A stretch of DNA of 64,000 nt from CAVOAK01 sp965217615 (GTDB taxonomy: Bacteria > Pseudomonadota > Alphaproteobacteria > UBA8366 > CAVOAK01), in NCBI GenBank assembly GCA_965217615.1, contig CBDCIT010000039.1:1-64000 (forward strand), read 5' to 3'. Below the pieces are notes generated by a model. It saw only the letters and a list, made by a program, of their open reading frames with translations. It searched no databases and was not told the DNA's origin. Both the position numbers and the translations under genes were made by a program. This document shows, in pieces, positions 16,150 through 26,459 of the stretch (the first letter of the stretch is position 1; each line of letters starts with the position of its first letter).

Positions 16150-17593
16150 CAGCCCGTTGATTAAGTCGGCGCCGTCTGATTCTCTGGTTCCCTGATTTGC
16201 AGGGGGGTTTGCCGATGGCGATGGGACGGCAGAAGGACGGTCAGGGGGACCTGATGGTGAGCTGGTCGGAGATGCCGCGCTCTCCGGGTCATGTGTTTTA
16301 TGACCGCCTGCAGTCGGTGCTGATCGAGGGCGGCTTCGACGCCTTTGCCGAGGCGAGCTGCCGGCCTTATTACGCGGCCCGGATGGGCGCGCCCTCGGTG
16401 CCGCCCGGGCGCTATTTCCGGATGCACCTGGTGGGCTACTTCGAGGGCATCGACAGCGAGCGCGGTCTGGAGTGGCGCTGCTCGGACTCGCTTTCGCTGC
16501 GGGCGTTCCTGCGACTGGGGAGCCGTGATCGGGTACCGGACCATTCCTGGCTGTCACGAAGCCGCACGCGCCTGCCCCATGAAGTCCACGCGGCGGTCTT
16601 CGACTGGGTTCTGGTGCTGATCGCCGAGGCGGGGCTGATCAAGGGCGAGCACATCGGCGTCGATGCCTCGACCATGGAGGCCAACGCGGCGCTGCGGAAC
16701 ATCGTGCGGCGCGCCAACGGCGAAGGCTACCGGGAGATGCTGGAGCGCCTGGCCCGGGAAAGCGGCGTCGAGACACCCACGGCCGAGGATCTGGCGCGTC
16801 TGGAGCGGAAGCGCAAGGGCAAGAAGCTTTCCAACACGGATTGGGTTTCGAAGAGCGACCCCGAGGCCAAGATCGCCAAGATGAAGGACGGCACGACGCA
16901 TCTGGCCTACAAGCCCGAGCACGCGGTGGATCTGGACACCGGCGCGGTGGTGGCGGCCGAGCTGCACCCGGCCGATGAGGGCGACACCACGACGCTTTCC
17001 AAGACCCTGGCGAAGGCCGAGGCAAACCTCGGGGCGGTGGATGCGGCACCGACGGCGGAGGACCCGGCCGAATGCGTCGCCGACAAAGGTTATCACTCAC
17101 GGGCGGTCTTGAGGGCTCTGGACGACAGTCCCTGGAAGACCCGGATCGCGGCGCCCAAGCAGACCGGCTTTTCGCGCTGGCACGGTGATGAGGCGGCGCG
17201 GCGCGCGGTCACCAACAACCGTGCGCGGCTCAAGTCCGGGGTCGCCCGCGAGGCCTTCAAGCTGCGCGCCGAGATCGTCGAGCGCTGCTTTGCCCACAAC
17301 CTCGATCGTGGCGGCATGCGACGAACCTGGCTGCGCGGGCGAGAGAATGTGCACAAGCGATACCTGCTCCACGTCGCCGGCCACAATCTATCGTTACTGA
17401 TGCGCCAGCTCATCGGCGCCGGCACCCCGCGGGAGGCCGTGGCGGGCGGATATGGCGGTATTTTCGTTCTGCTCACGCCCACCGGGGCCATGCTGGTGGC
17501 ACGGGGGGGTTCGCAAAGCGGCCAGTCGGCTTTCGCCGCCGCATTCTTCATCTGGGGGTGAGAGCCGGAAAAAGCCACTTAATCAACGGGCTG
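16150..17593 (+). mobile_element. IS1182-type element, copy A, intact
   Basis: The terminal repeats cagcccgttgattaagt and its complement form perfect inverted ends, flanked by TTAA on both sides (16146-16149, 17594-17597) as a 4-bp duplication. A second copy at 59039-60476 has the same ends but TTAC as target, confirming the boundaries. Confidence 0.9.
16215..17561 (+). CDS. IS1182-type transposase, intact
   Basis: 448 residues. The N-terminal DUF772-like region (residues ~5-110, with SLRAFLRLGSRDRVPDHSWL) is followed by an IS4/IS5-like DDE core: Asp in EHIGVDASTMEANA, Asp in VADKGYHSRAVL and Glu in LRAEIVERCFAHN. The start at 16215 (MAMGRQKD) follows a G-rich ribosome site; the longer TTG frame is not needed. 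The frame is intact. The later copy at 59070-60411 is broken. Confidence 0.88.
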   Translation: MAMGRQKDGQGDLMVSWSEMPRSPGHVFYDRLQSVLIEGGFDAFAEASCRPYYAARMGAPSVPPGRYFRMHLVGYFEGIDSERGLEWRCSDSLSLRAFLRLGSRDRVPDHSWLSRSRTRLPHEVHAAVFDWVLVLIAEAGLIKGEHIGVDASTMEANAALRNIVRRANGEGYREMLERLARESGVETPTAEDLARLERKRKGKKLSNTDWVSKSDPEAKIAKMKDGTTHLAYKPEHAVDLDTGAVVAAELHPADEGDTTTLSKTLAKAEANLGAVDAAPTAEDPAECVADKGYHSRAVLRALDDSPWKTRIAAPKQTGFSRWHGDEAARRAVTNNRARLKSGVAREAFKLRAEIVERCFAHNLDRGGMRRTWLRGRENVHKRYLLHVAGHNLSLLMRQLIGAGTPREAVAGGYGGIFVLLTPTGAMLVARGGSQSGQSAFAAAFFIWG

Positions 17594-17598
17594 TTAAG

Positions 17599-17960
17599 GA
17601 AAGGCCACCGGAAGCAAAGCTCCGAACGGCCCGCACTCGCTGCGCAGGGCTTGCGCCCTTGCCGACCGACCGCAGCATGGCCTTTCATGGAAAGGGGATG
17701 CTGCGGCGGCCTCCGGCGGCGATCCGTAATGGGATGCCGGACCGGACCGAGGCGGACCACGGCGCGGTAGCGACGCGGTCTCCTACCGGCGGACTGATCC
17801 GCTAGGAAGCAGATCACCGCCGGAGCCGAACGGAACGAACCGAAAACCGGCCGCGCCGTCCCCGAAGTCTCGCTGCGCCTTGCCGTCGACTGTGGCACCG
17901 ACTCGAAAGCCAGTTGCCGGTCGCCGTCAACGCCCCTTTTGAGGACTTCGGCGTTTTCAC
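17599..17960. other. No recognisable gene
   Basis: GC-rich sequence after the IS1182 copy with long but characterless frames on the minus strand. No family, RNA or repeat is recognised. Confidence 0.5.
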
Positions 17961-17994
17961 ATGCTAAAAGAAATAGTTTCGATTATTGATGAAT

Positions 17995-18102
17995 AAGTCC
18001 ACATCGTGGCTGTGGAGAAATTGAACTATTACCTAAAAAACTGTGTATAACTATTCTGTTCTCCCACAATACATCAACAATACATCCACAGAGTTATCCA
18101 CA
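17995..18102. promoter_or_regulatory. Cluster of DnaA-box-like sites, candidate replication origin
   Basis: Within about 110 bases there is one perfect DnaA box, ttatccaca (18094-18102). Two one-mismatch boxes in the other orientation are tgtggagaa (18011-18019) and tgtgtataa (18042-18050). Weaker sites are acatccaca (18082-18090) and aagtccaca (17995-18003). The surrounding 17960-18135 is AT-rich with A-runs, unlike its neighbours. It could be oriC, part of an origin, or a DnaA-controlled promoter region for sdhCDAB. No parAB, hemE or dnaA gene lies nearby in the window. Confidence 0.5.
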
Positions 18103-18309
18103 ATGCCCTGCACGAAAGTAAAAAAATTAGTGTATTTGCTGGCGAATTCGCGCATCGGGGTCTCCGCCGGACCACGTTGTTGTAGCCAATATCCGGTCTC
18201 GCGCGTTGACTCCCACCGATAATGCCGACAATGATGGGCGAATTCTCTACGGGCGGAGGTTCAAAGACGCCGTCAGGGTCCTCTAAAGGCGCAACAACAG
18301 GGATCGCCC

Positions 18310-18702
18310 TTGTCCGCTGAAAACCGGCCGTTATCGCCGCATCTGCAGGTCTATAAGTGGCAATGGACGATGATGTTTTCCATCGTCCACCGTGCGACCG
18401 GCGTCGCGCTCGCCGTAGGCACTCTGGTGCTGGTGTGGTGGCTCCTAGCGCTGGCGACAGGGCCTGGAGCTTTCGACCTGGCGCAGACAACGCTCGGTTC
18501 GATCGTCGGACGCGTCGTGTTGTTGGGTTGGACTTGGTCCCTATTTTATCACTTGGCAAATGGCGTCCGCCATCTTGTGTGGGACGTCGGCTGGGGTTTC
18601 GAACTTGGCGTCGCGCAGGCGTCGGCCTGGTTTGTTGCGGCGACATCGATCGTCTTGACGCTCGTAGCCTGGGGACTCGGCTATATGGTGCTTGGAGGAT
18701 AG
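18310..18702 (+). CDS. sdhC: Succinate dehydrogenase cytochrome b556 subunit
   Basis: The membrane anchor of complex II binds haem b and ubiquinone in the inner membrane. The 130-residue protein begins MSAENRPLSPHLQVYKWQWT and has the family motif SIVHRATG (residues ~25-32). It has three hydrophobic helices and a haem-ligand region HLANGVRHLVWD (~82-93). The start is TTG at 18310, since no ATG or GTG fits the conserved N-terminus; caggga lies upstream. It is the first gene of sdhCDAB, and sdhD begins five bases after it. Confidence 0.93.
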   Translation: MSAENRPLSPHLQVYKWQWTMMFSIVHRATGVALAVGTLVLVWWLLALATGPGAFDLAQTTLGSIVGRVVLLGWTWSLFYHLANGVRHLVWDVGWGFELGVAQASAWFVAATSIVLTLVAWGLGYMVLGG

Positions 18703-18707
18703 AGGCA

Positions 18708-19088
18708 GTGTCGTTTCGAACTCCGCTCGGTGCCGCACGCGGACTTGGCTCTGCAAAGAGCGGTGCGCATCACTGGTGGATGCAACGTCTGACGGCGATT
18801 GCGCTCGTCCCACTCACGCTTTGGTTCATCTGGTCCCTCATTCAGTTGACCGGCGCCGATCATCAGACCGCTGCGGCGTGGCTTTCCAACCCCACGCAGT
18901 CAGTGCTTATGTTGCTGCTGATCGCCGCCACCTTTCATCACATGCAATTGGGACTGCAGGTTGTATTCGAAGACTATATTCAATCCGAGAGCACCAAGAT
19001 AACCGTGCTCATCTTGGCCAAACTTGCCAGTATGTTGTTGGCTGCCGCGGCCGCCTTCGCCGTGCTGAAGATTGCGTTCGGAGGATAA
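18708..19088 (+). CDS. sdhD: Succinate dehydrogenase membrane anchor subunit
   Basis: The 126-residue protein has three membrane helices and the motif SGAHHWWMQRLTAIAL typical of alphaproteobacterial SdhD. FHHMQLGLQVVFEDYI carries a His-rich haem/quinone region. The GTG start at 18708 follows ggagg by about ten bases. A longer open frame beginning at 18357 overlaps sdhC and is not real. sdhA follows six bases after the stop. Together with SdhC it anchors the SdhAB catalytic dimer. Confidence 0.92.
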   Translation: MSFRTPLGAARGLGSAKSGAHHWWMQRLTAIALVPLTLWFIWSLIQLTGADHQTAAAWLSNPTQSVLMLLLIAATFHHMQLGLQVVFEDYIQSESTKITVLILAKLASMLLAAAAAFAVLKIAFGG

Positions 19089-19094
19089 GCGGCA

Positions 19095-20885
19095 ATGCCC
19101 GATGCCTATCCCCTTGAAGATCACACCTATGACGTCGTGGTGGTCGGTGCCGGCGGCGCCGGTTTGCGCGCCACATTCGGCATGGCTGAAGCTGGCCTGC
19201 GAACGGCGTGCATCTCCAAAGTCTTTCCAACACGTAGCCACACGGTAGCAGCGCAGGGTGGGATTTCCGCGGCGCTCGGCAACATGGGCGAAGACGACTG
19301 GCGTTGGCATATGTATGACACGGTCAAAGGATCTGACTGGCTAGGCGACCAAGACGCGATCGAATATATGTGCCGCGAGGCCGCGCCAGCGATCATCGAG
19401 CTCGAACACTACGGTGTGCCGTTCAGCCGCACCGCCGAAGGGCGCATCTATCAGCGCGCATTTGGTGGCATGACGACGCGCTACGGTGAAGGCACGGCGC
19501 AACGGACCTGTGCCGCGGCAGACCGCACCGGCCATGCCATGCTGCACACACTCTACCAGCAGTCGCTTAAGCACCAGGCGGAGTTCTTCATCGAATATTT
19601 GGCCATCGACCTGATCATGGATGACGACGGAGCGTGCTGTGGTGTCGTTGCCTGGAATCTCGACGACGGAACGATCCATCGGTTCCGTGCAAAGGAGACG
19701 GTGCTGGCGACCGGCGGCTACGGGCGGGCCTATTTCTCGTGCACATCGGCTCATACATGCACCGGCGATGGCGGGGGTATGGCGCTCCGCGCCGGCCTGC
19801 CGTGTCAGGACATGGAGTTCATCCAGTTTCATCCGACAGGCATCTACGGTGCCGGCTGTCTCATCACGGAGGGTGTGCGCGGTGAAGGCGGGTATCTGAC
19901 AAATTCCGAGGGCGAGCGGTTCATGGAGCGCTACGCGCCATCAGCCAAGGATTTGGCTAGCCGCGACGTCGTAAGCCGGGCAATGACGATCGAGGTTCGC
20001 GAGGGGCGCGGCTTTGGCGCAAAGGAAGATCATATCCACTTGCATCTCGAACATCTTGATCCCGAAATCGTTAACGAACGGCTGCCGGGGATCTCCGAAA
20101 CGGCCAAGATTTTTGCTGGCGTGGATGTGACGCGGGAGCCGATACCGGTGCTCCCGACCTGCCACTACAATATGGGCGGTGTGCCGACCAACTATCACGG
20201 CGAGGTCGTCACACCAATCGAAGGCAACCCAGACTCGGTCGTGCAGGGGTTAATGGCGGTCGGCGAAGCCGCGTGTGTGTCGGTGCATGGCGCCAACCGA
20301 CTGGGGTCGAACTCGTTGCTGGACCTCGTCGTCTTTGGACGTGCGGCCGCTGTTCGCTGCGCCGAGATCGTCGACAAGACCGAGTCGCACAAAGACTTAG
20401 CAAGAGACGCTGGCGAGTTGGCGCTGCAGAGGCTCGACAAGGCCCGAAATGCAAACGGCGGCACACCGACCGCAGCGCTGCGACTTGAGATGCAGAATAT
20501 TATGCAGTCGAACTGTGCCGTGTTCCGCACCGGAGAAATCCTTGACGAAGGCGTTAAATTGATCGAAGGCGCATGGAGCAAAAGGTCGGATCTTCGGGTC
20601 AGCGACCGGTCGCTGATCTGGAATTCCGATCTCGTTGAGACGCTTGAGCTCGACAACCTGCTTTATCAAGCGAAGGTGTCCATACAAGCGGCCCTGCGGC
20701 GGCAGGAATCGCGCGGCGCGCATGCGCGTGAAGACTTTTCGGAGCGTGACGACGAGAATTGGCTCAATCATTCAGTCGCATGGTGCGGCGAGAATGGCAA
20801 AGTGCGGATCGAAAACCGTCCTGTTCATCTGCAACCGATGTCCAACGATGTTCAATCCTTCCCGCCAAAAGCGCGGGTTTACTGA
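19095..20885 (+). CDS. sdhA: Succinate dehydrogenase flavoprotein subunit
   Basis: It oxidises succinate to fumarate with covalently bound FAD on the cytoplasmic face of complex II. The 596-residue protein has the Rossmann motif VVVGAGGAGLRA (~15-26), the FAD-linked His region SHTVAAQGGISAALGN (~48-62), the substrate-site loop HPTGIYGAGCLITEGVRGEG and the catalytic RYAPSAKDLASRDVVSRAM. The C-terminal HREDFPERDD-like block appears as HAREDFSERDDENW. Length and motifs are complete. Confidence 0.97.
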   Translation: MPDAYPLEDHTYDVVVVGAGGAGLRATFGMAEAGLRTACISKVFPTRSHTVAAQGGISAALGNMGEDDWRWHMYDTVKGSDWLGDQDAIEYMCREAAPAIIELEHYGVPFSRTAEGRIYQRAFGGMTTRYGEGTAQRTCAAADRTGHAMLHTLYQQSLKHQAEFFIEYLAIDLIMDDDGACCGVVAWNLDDGTIHRFRAKETVLATGGYGRAYFSCTSAHTCTGDGGGMALRAGLPCQDMEFIQFHPTGIYGAGCLITEGVRGEGGYLTNSEGERFMERYAPSAKDLASRDVVSRAMTIEVREGRGFGAKEDHIHLHLEHLDPEIVNERLPGISETAKIFAGVDVTREPIPVLPTCHYNMGGVPTNYHGEVVTPIEGNPDSVVQGLMAVGEAACVSVHGANRLGSNSLLDLVVFGRAAAVRCAEIVDKTESHKDLARDAGELALQRLDKARNANGGTPTAALRLEMQNIMQSNCAVFRTGEILDEGVKLIEGAWSKRSDLRVSDRSLIWNSDLVETLELDNLLYQAKVSIQAALRRQESRGAHAREDFSERDDENWLNHSVAWCGENGKVRIENRPVHLQPMSNDVQSFPPKARVY

Positions 20886-20903
20886 CGCGCGAGAGGGAAA
20901 CCG

Positions 20904-21686
20904 ATGGTTGAGTTCAGGCTTCCACGTAATTCGACGGTTAAGAAGGGTCAGACTTGGCCGGCGCCGCGGGGCGCGTCGCAGCCCAAGACCCTTCGCGTTT
21001 ATCGCTGGAGCCCGGATGACGGAAAAAATCCCCGAGTCGACACTTATCAGGTTGATTTGGATGACTGCGGCCCGATGGTCCTTGACGCGCTCATCAAGAT
21101 TAAGGATGAGGTCGATGCTAGCCTGACGTTTCGCCGGTCGTGCCGTGAAGGCGTGTGCGGCTCTTGCTCGATGAATATCGACGGCACCAACACGCTTGCC
21201 TGCACCAAATTTATCTCTGAAATTTCCGGCGATGCGAAGATCTATCCCTTGCCGCATTTGAAGGTCGTGAAAGACCTTGTGCCGGATCTCACAAACGCCT
21301 ATGCGCAGCTTGCGTCGGTTGAGCCGTGGATGAAGACGCAGACGCCGCCACCACCGGATTCGGAGCGACTGCAATCCGAAGATGACCGTCGCCGGCTCGA
21401 TGGCCTTTACGAATGTATCCTCTGTTTCAGTTGCACGACGAGTTGTCCCAGCTACTGGTGGAATGAGGACCGCTATCTCGGTCCTGCGATATTGCTGCAG
21501 GCCTACCGTTGGATTGCGGATTCCCGTGACGAATATACCGGGGAGCGTCTCGATGCGCTGGAAGACCCGTTCAGGCTCTACCGATGTCATACGATCATGA
21601 ACTGCTCCCAGACCTGTCCCAAGGCCCTCAACCCGGCGAAGGCGATCGCTGAAATCAAGAAGTTGATGATCCAACGCCAGATGTAG
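20904..21686 (+). CDS. sdhB: Succinate dehydrogenase iron-sulfur subunit
   Basis: It passes electrons from FAD to quinone through three clusters. The 260-residue protein has the 2Fe-2S ligands CREGVCGSCSMNIDGTNTLAC (4 Cys), the 4Fe-4S set CILCFSCTTSCP and the 3Fe-4S set CHTIMNCSQTCPKALNP, all with their Cys intact. It starts MVEFRLPRNSTVKKGQTW, normal for alphaproteobacteria. Last gene of the sdh operon. Confidence 0.97.
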   Translation: MVEFRLPRNSTVKKGQTWPAPRGASQPKTLRVYRWSPDDGKNPRVDTYQVDLDDCGPMVLDALIKIKDEVDASLTFRRSCREGVCGSCSMNIDGTNTLACTKFISEISGDAKIYPLPHLKVVKDLVPDLTNAYAQLASVEPWMKTQTPPPPDSERLQSEDDRRRLDGLYECILCFSCTTSCPSYWWNEDRYLGPAILLQAYRWIADSRDEYTGERLDALEDPFRLYRCHTIMNCSQTCPKALNPAKAIAEIKKLMIQRQM

Positions 21687-21759
21687 GCGCAGGGATACTT
21701 CTGCTATTCGGGTGTGGCGTCCGTTCAGCGCGGCGGAAGAAGATTGAAGTCGGTGCTGT

Positions 21760-21966
21760 TCAAACCAACGAGATATCGCCCTCGATAACCGTCTCGACAC
21801 CTGCGGCTTCAACGGTGAGCGTCATCCGAGCGGGCAGCGTTTCGTTGCCTTTCAGTTTGCCGGAGTTTACCGCCTCGCGCACTGCCGTTTCGATCTCGCG
21901 CTGCGCGTTTACGCCAACCTTTTTGAGAAACTTTCGGACTTGCATGTTGAAGGTATCTTCGTCCAT
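21760..21966 (-). CDS. DUF6494-like small conserved protein
   Basis: The 68-residue protein reads MDEDTFNMQVRKFLKKVGVN followed by QREIETAVREAV and a C-terminal beta-rich part (LPARMTLTVEAAGVETVIEG). I recall this pattern from a small alphaproteobacterial family labelled DUF6494; no function is known. No signal peptide or membrane segment. It lies convergent to sdhB. Confidence 0.7.
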   Translation of the reverse strand: MDEDTFNMQVRKFLKKVGVNAQREIETAVREAVNSGKLKGNETLPARMTLTVEAAGVETVIEGDISLV

Positions 21967-22134
21967 TTGTTCATCCCCCAGTTTGCAATTTAGAGGCGCC
22001 TATTATTTCTGCAGCCCGCGTCCGCGGCAATGGTGCCATTGACGATAAGCGCTCGACTTGCACGTGTCGGCAAGGCATAAACCGTTCACACGGATGGTGC
22101 ATTTCGGTCGTGCGGGCGGGGGTTTGTGGGGCGG

Positions 22135-22839
22135 ATGAACTTGCGACTCGGGCTTGCGGTAAAAAGGGTTCTTGCGGCGGTTGTATGCGCGGGTCTTGCG
22201 TCCTCTGTCGCGTCCGTGGCGCAGGCAGGTGGGAACCCCGGGTATTATATCGCGGCTCGCGGAATCGGCGCGTTCTCCTCGATGGACGATGTGTCCGCCA
22301 AAGGTTTCGCCAACACGCTCAACCTGCAGAACGATAGCGATGAAGTCGCGGGTTTGGGCGGCGCAATCGGCTATAAATGGAACAATCTTCCGCTCCACAG
22401 CGAGGTCGAGATCACGCATCGCTTTCGCTTCGACTTCGATACGCGAGACGATGGTCCGGGCGACGCAGATACCGGTTATGAAGCGAATGTCGATACGACG
22501 GCGGTGCTGTTTAACCTGTTGTTCGACATCCGACTTGACGGGCAATTCACGCCCTATCTTGGAGGTACACTTGGTTGGGCACGTAATTCGGCCGATACCG
22601 AGCGCCGGGTGATCAATACCGGGGTCCTGACGACCAAGGAGACGACGACCGATAACCTCGCATGGGGTGGAATGGCGGGCATCGTCTGGGATTTCAGTGA
22701 GCGCTGGGGCGCCGATTTCGCCTATCGCTACATCAACTTGGGCGAGGTCGATACCGGCCTATTCACCGGCGGAGACAGTGTCAGCGCCGACGACTACATC
22801 TCGCTCGATTTGCTTGTCTCGCTGCTTTATCGCTTCTGA
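22135..22839 (+). CDS. Outer-membrane beta-barrel protein
   Basis: The 234-residue product has a signal peptide (LAVKRVLAAVVCAGLASSVA, cleavage after AQA near residue 31). Alternating beta strands follow (YYIAARGIGAFSS, LGGAIGYKWN, ADFAYRYINLG), and it ends in Phe (LLVSLLYRF), the usual BamA recognition ending. This fits an OmpA/Omp25-like eight-stranded porin-type barrel (PF13505 type). The ATG at 22135 gives the best signal peptide; the GTG three codons earlier is less likely. Confidence 0.85.
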   Translation: MNLRLGLAVKRVLAAVVCAGLASSVASVAQAGGNPGYYIAARGIGAFSSMDDVSAKGFANTLNLQNDSDEVAGLGGAIGYKWNNLPLHSEVEITHRFRFDFDTRDDGPGDADTGYEANVDTTAVLFNLLFDIRLDGQFTPYLGGTLGWARNSADTERRVINTGVLTTKETTTDNLAWGGMAGIVWDFSERWGADFAYRYINLGEVDTGLFTGGDSVSADDYISLDLLVSLLYRF

Positions 22840-22896
22840 CAACGCTGGCGCGGCGACAAGAAGTACGCCCAGCAACCTCAAGCGCTCGATGAATCG

Positions 22897-24027
22897 ATGA
22901 CCGACGGACCGTTGTTTGCCTATCGCGCCTTGCGTCGCTCGGGCGCACTCAAGCCCGACCCGGTGCAGGAACTTGCCGCAGAGAAGCTGCAGAGCCTCCA
23001 TCACGCGCTACACGGCCATACACCCTCAAGCGGCATGACCGGCTGGAAGGCGCGGTTCGGCATTTCGCGCCGCCGCGAGGAGCCCCCTCAAGGCCTGTAC
23101 ATTTATGGCGGTGTTGGGGGTGGCAAATCGATGTTGATGGACTTGCTGTTCGATACGGCGCCGGTCGAAGGAAAACGGCGCGTACATTTTCACGCCTTCA
23201 TGATTGAAGTTCACGACGCCATTCATCGTTGGCGCAAGCAGGCGCGCGACACGCGCAACGGCGACCCGATCGCGCCTGTCGCATCGTCACTGGCGGATGA
23301 GGCATGGCTGTTGTGTTTCGATGAGTTCCACGTGACCGATATCGCTGATACCATGATTCTCGGCCGCCTATTCGAAGCGTTGTTCGCGCGCGGCATCGTT
23401 GTCGTAGCGACGTCGAACCGGCCGCCGGACGAACTCTACAAGGATGGCCTTCAGCGTGAACTGTTCTTGCCCTTCATTGCGCTTATCAAAGAGAAACTCG
23501 ACCTGCTTGAGTTGGCCGCGGCCGCGGACTACCGGTTGGCACGACTCAAAACGATGCAGGTATACACCACGCCGCTCGGCGCCGAAGCGACCGCCGTTCT
23601 TGAAGGAGATTTTCAACAACTCACCGAGGGCGCTGCCGTCGAGTCCGACCGTATCGAGGTCAAGGGCCGCACGCTCGACGTTTTGCGGGCCGCTCGCGGC
23701 GTCGCCTGGCTGTCGTTCGGAGAGCTCTGCGAGCAGCCGCTGGGAGCCGAAGACTACCTCGCCGTAGCGCAACGCTATCATACGCTCATCATGGACGGTG
23801 TGCCTTCGTTAGATGCCAGCAAGCGCAACGAAGCCAAGCGCTTTAGGACGCTGATCGATGCGCTGTACGAGGCGAAGGTCCATCTGATCGTTGCCGCCGA
23901 CGCCACGCCGGACGAGTTCCACGCGAGCGGTAGTCATGCCTTCGAGTTTCAGCGTACTGCCAGCCGGCTCACCGAAATGCAATCGCCTGACTATATCGAG
24001 ACGCCGCATCGCTATGCGGAGGCATAA
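22897..24027 (+). CDS. zapE: Cell division protein ZapE (AFG1-like ATPase)
   Basis: An AAA-type ATPase of the AFG1/LACE1 family, associated with Z-ring function in E. coli and with protein quality control in mitochondria. The 376-residue protein has Walker A GGVGGGKS (residues 71-78), Walker B LLCFDEFHVTD (~142-152) and sensor-like VVATSNRPPDELYKDGLQRE. Length is normal. The overlap region before the start has the upstream barrel gene 57 bases away. Confidence 0.93.
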   Translation: MTDGPLFAYRALRRSGALKPDPVQELAAEKLQSLHHALHGHTPSSGMTGWKARFGISRRREEPPQGLYIYGGVGGGKSMLMDLLFDTAPVEGKRRVHFHAFMIEVHDAIHRWRKQARDTRNGDPIAPVASSLADEAWLLCFDEFHVTDIADTMILGRLFEALFARGIVVVATSNRPPDELYKDGLQRELFLPFIALIKEKLDLLELAAAADYRLARLKTMQVYTTPLGAEATAVLEGDFQQLTEGAAVESDRIEVKGRTLDVLRAARGVAWLSFGELCEQPLGAEDYLAVAQRYHTLIMDGVPSLDASKRNEAKRFRTLIDALYEAKVHLIVAADATPDEFHASGSHAFEFQRTASRLTEMQSPDYIETPHRYAEA

Positions 24028-24193
24028 ATATCCTCCTGTAGCCGACGGCCGGTTCCAATTTCGAATAAACAGAGAGAATATGGCGGCACTGCATTCGTTG
24101 CCTCGCTCCGGGATTCGCGCTAGGTAGCGCAAAAGGGCGAATCAGCCGAGCGCGCCATTTTCTGGAACCGACTCGGCACTTGGGGAGGATCAC

Positions 24194-25210
24194 ATGCCAC
24201 GCAACAAGATTGCGCTTATCGGCGCGGGCAATATCGGCGGTACGTTGGCTCTGCTTGCCGGACTAAAAGAGCTCGGCGATGTTGTTCTGTTCGACGTTGT
24301 CAAGGGAGTGCCCCAGGGCAAGGCACTGGACCTTGCAGAGGCGACGCCGGTTGAGGGGTTCGACTCCGCGTTTTCTGGCGCAAATTCCTACGGCGCAATT
24401 CGTGGTGCAGATGTGGTCATCGTCACAGCTGGAATACCTCGCCGACCGGGAATGAGCCGAGACGATTTGATCGTCATCAATACCGGCGTCATGCAGCAGG
24501 TTGGCGCAGGCATCAAGAAGAATTGCCCCAATGCATTTGTCATCTGCATTACCAACCCACTCGATGTCATGGTGGGCATCCTGCGCGAGGCGGCGGGCCT
24601 GCCTCATCGCAAAGTGGTCGGCATGGCCGGCGTCCTCGACAGCGCACGCTTCCGATATTTCCTTGCCCAGGAATTTGGTGTTTCGATCGAGGACGTCACG
24701 GCGTTTGTCCTGGGTGGGCATGGCGACACGATGGTGCCGCTGGTGCGCTATTCCGCAGTCGCTGGAATTCCGGTCCCCGACCTCATCAAGATGAAATGGA
24801 CGACAAAAGACCGTATCGAGAAGATCGTTCAGCGTACCCGTGATGGTGGTGGGGAAATTGTTGGTCTCCTCAAGACCGCATCGGCTTTCTATGCGCCGGC
24901 CTCTTCGGCAATCGAGATGGCGGAAGCCTATCTCAAGGATAAGAAGCGCGTCTTGCCCTGCGCAGCCTATGTGAAGGGCGCCTACGATCTCAAAGGACTC
25001 TATGTGGGCGTGCCGGTGGTTATCGGCGGCCGTGGTGTTGAACGGATTGTTGAAATTTTGCTTAATGCCACCGAGAAGGCGATGTTCAAGAAATCTGTGA
25101 ATGCGGTTCGTGCGCTTTCCAGGATCGCCGAGCGCGTACAGAGAAAAGCATCGAAGGCGAAGGCACCGGCTAGGAAGAAAACGGCTAAGAAGCGAGCGAA
25201 AAGAAAGTAG
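24194..25210 (+). CDS. mdh: Malate dehydrogenase with basic C-terminal tail
   Basis: It interconverts malate and oxaloacetate with NAD. The 338-residue protein is of the LDH-like class: NAD motif IGAGNIGGTLA (residues ~9-19), substrate-loop Arg in GIPRRPGMSRDDLI, catalytic ITNPLDVMV and GGHGDTMVPLVRY with the active His. After the usual end (near AVRALSRIAERV) there is an extra tail of about 22 residues made almost only of Lys, Ala, Arg and Pro, ending KKTAKKRAKRK, not typical of this enzyme. ATG at 24194 has ggagg upstream. First gene of the mdh-suc-lpd set. Confidence 0.95.
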   Translation: MPRNKIALIGAGNIGGTLALLAGLKELGDVVLFDVVKGVPQGKALDLAEATPVEGFDSAFSGANSYGAIRGADVVIVTAGIPRRPGMSRDDLIVINTGVMQQVGAGIKKNCPNAFVICITNPLDVMVGILREAAGLPHRKVVGMAGVLDSARFRYFLAQEFGVSIEDVTAFVLGGHGDTMVPLVRYSAVAGIPVPDLIKMKWTTKDRIEKIVQRTRDGGGEIVGLLKTASAFYAPASSAIEMAEAYLKDKKRVLPCAAYVKGAYDLKGLYVGVPVVIGGRGVERIVEILLNATEKAMFKKSVNAVRALSRIAERVQRKASKAKAPARKKTAKKRAKRK

Positions 25211-25262
25211 CACCTAGCTTGTCGGATTCAGGGCACCTGAAATAACATCCGAGCGAAGCCAA

Positions 25263-26458
<1,196 letters not shown>

Positions 26459-26459
<1 letters not shown>

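Noticed and set aside
15812..17898. Long minus-strand frame that would join across IS1182 copy A
   Set aside because: Although the frame stays open when the IS is removed, the peptide is Arg/Pro-rich with no family character, as expected of random GC-rich sequence.
18357..19088. 243-residue frame ending with SdhD
   Set aside because: Its first half overlaps sdhC out of frame; the true sdhD starts at GTG 18708 after a good ribosome site.
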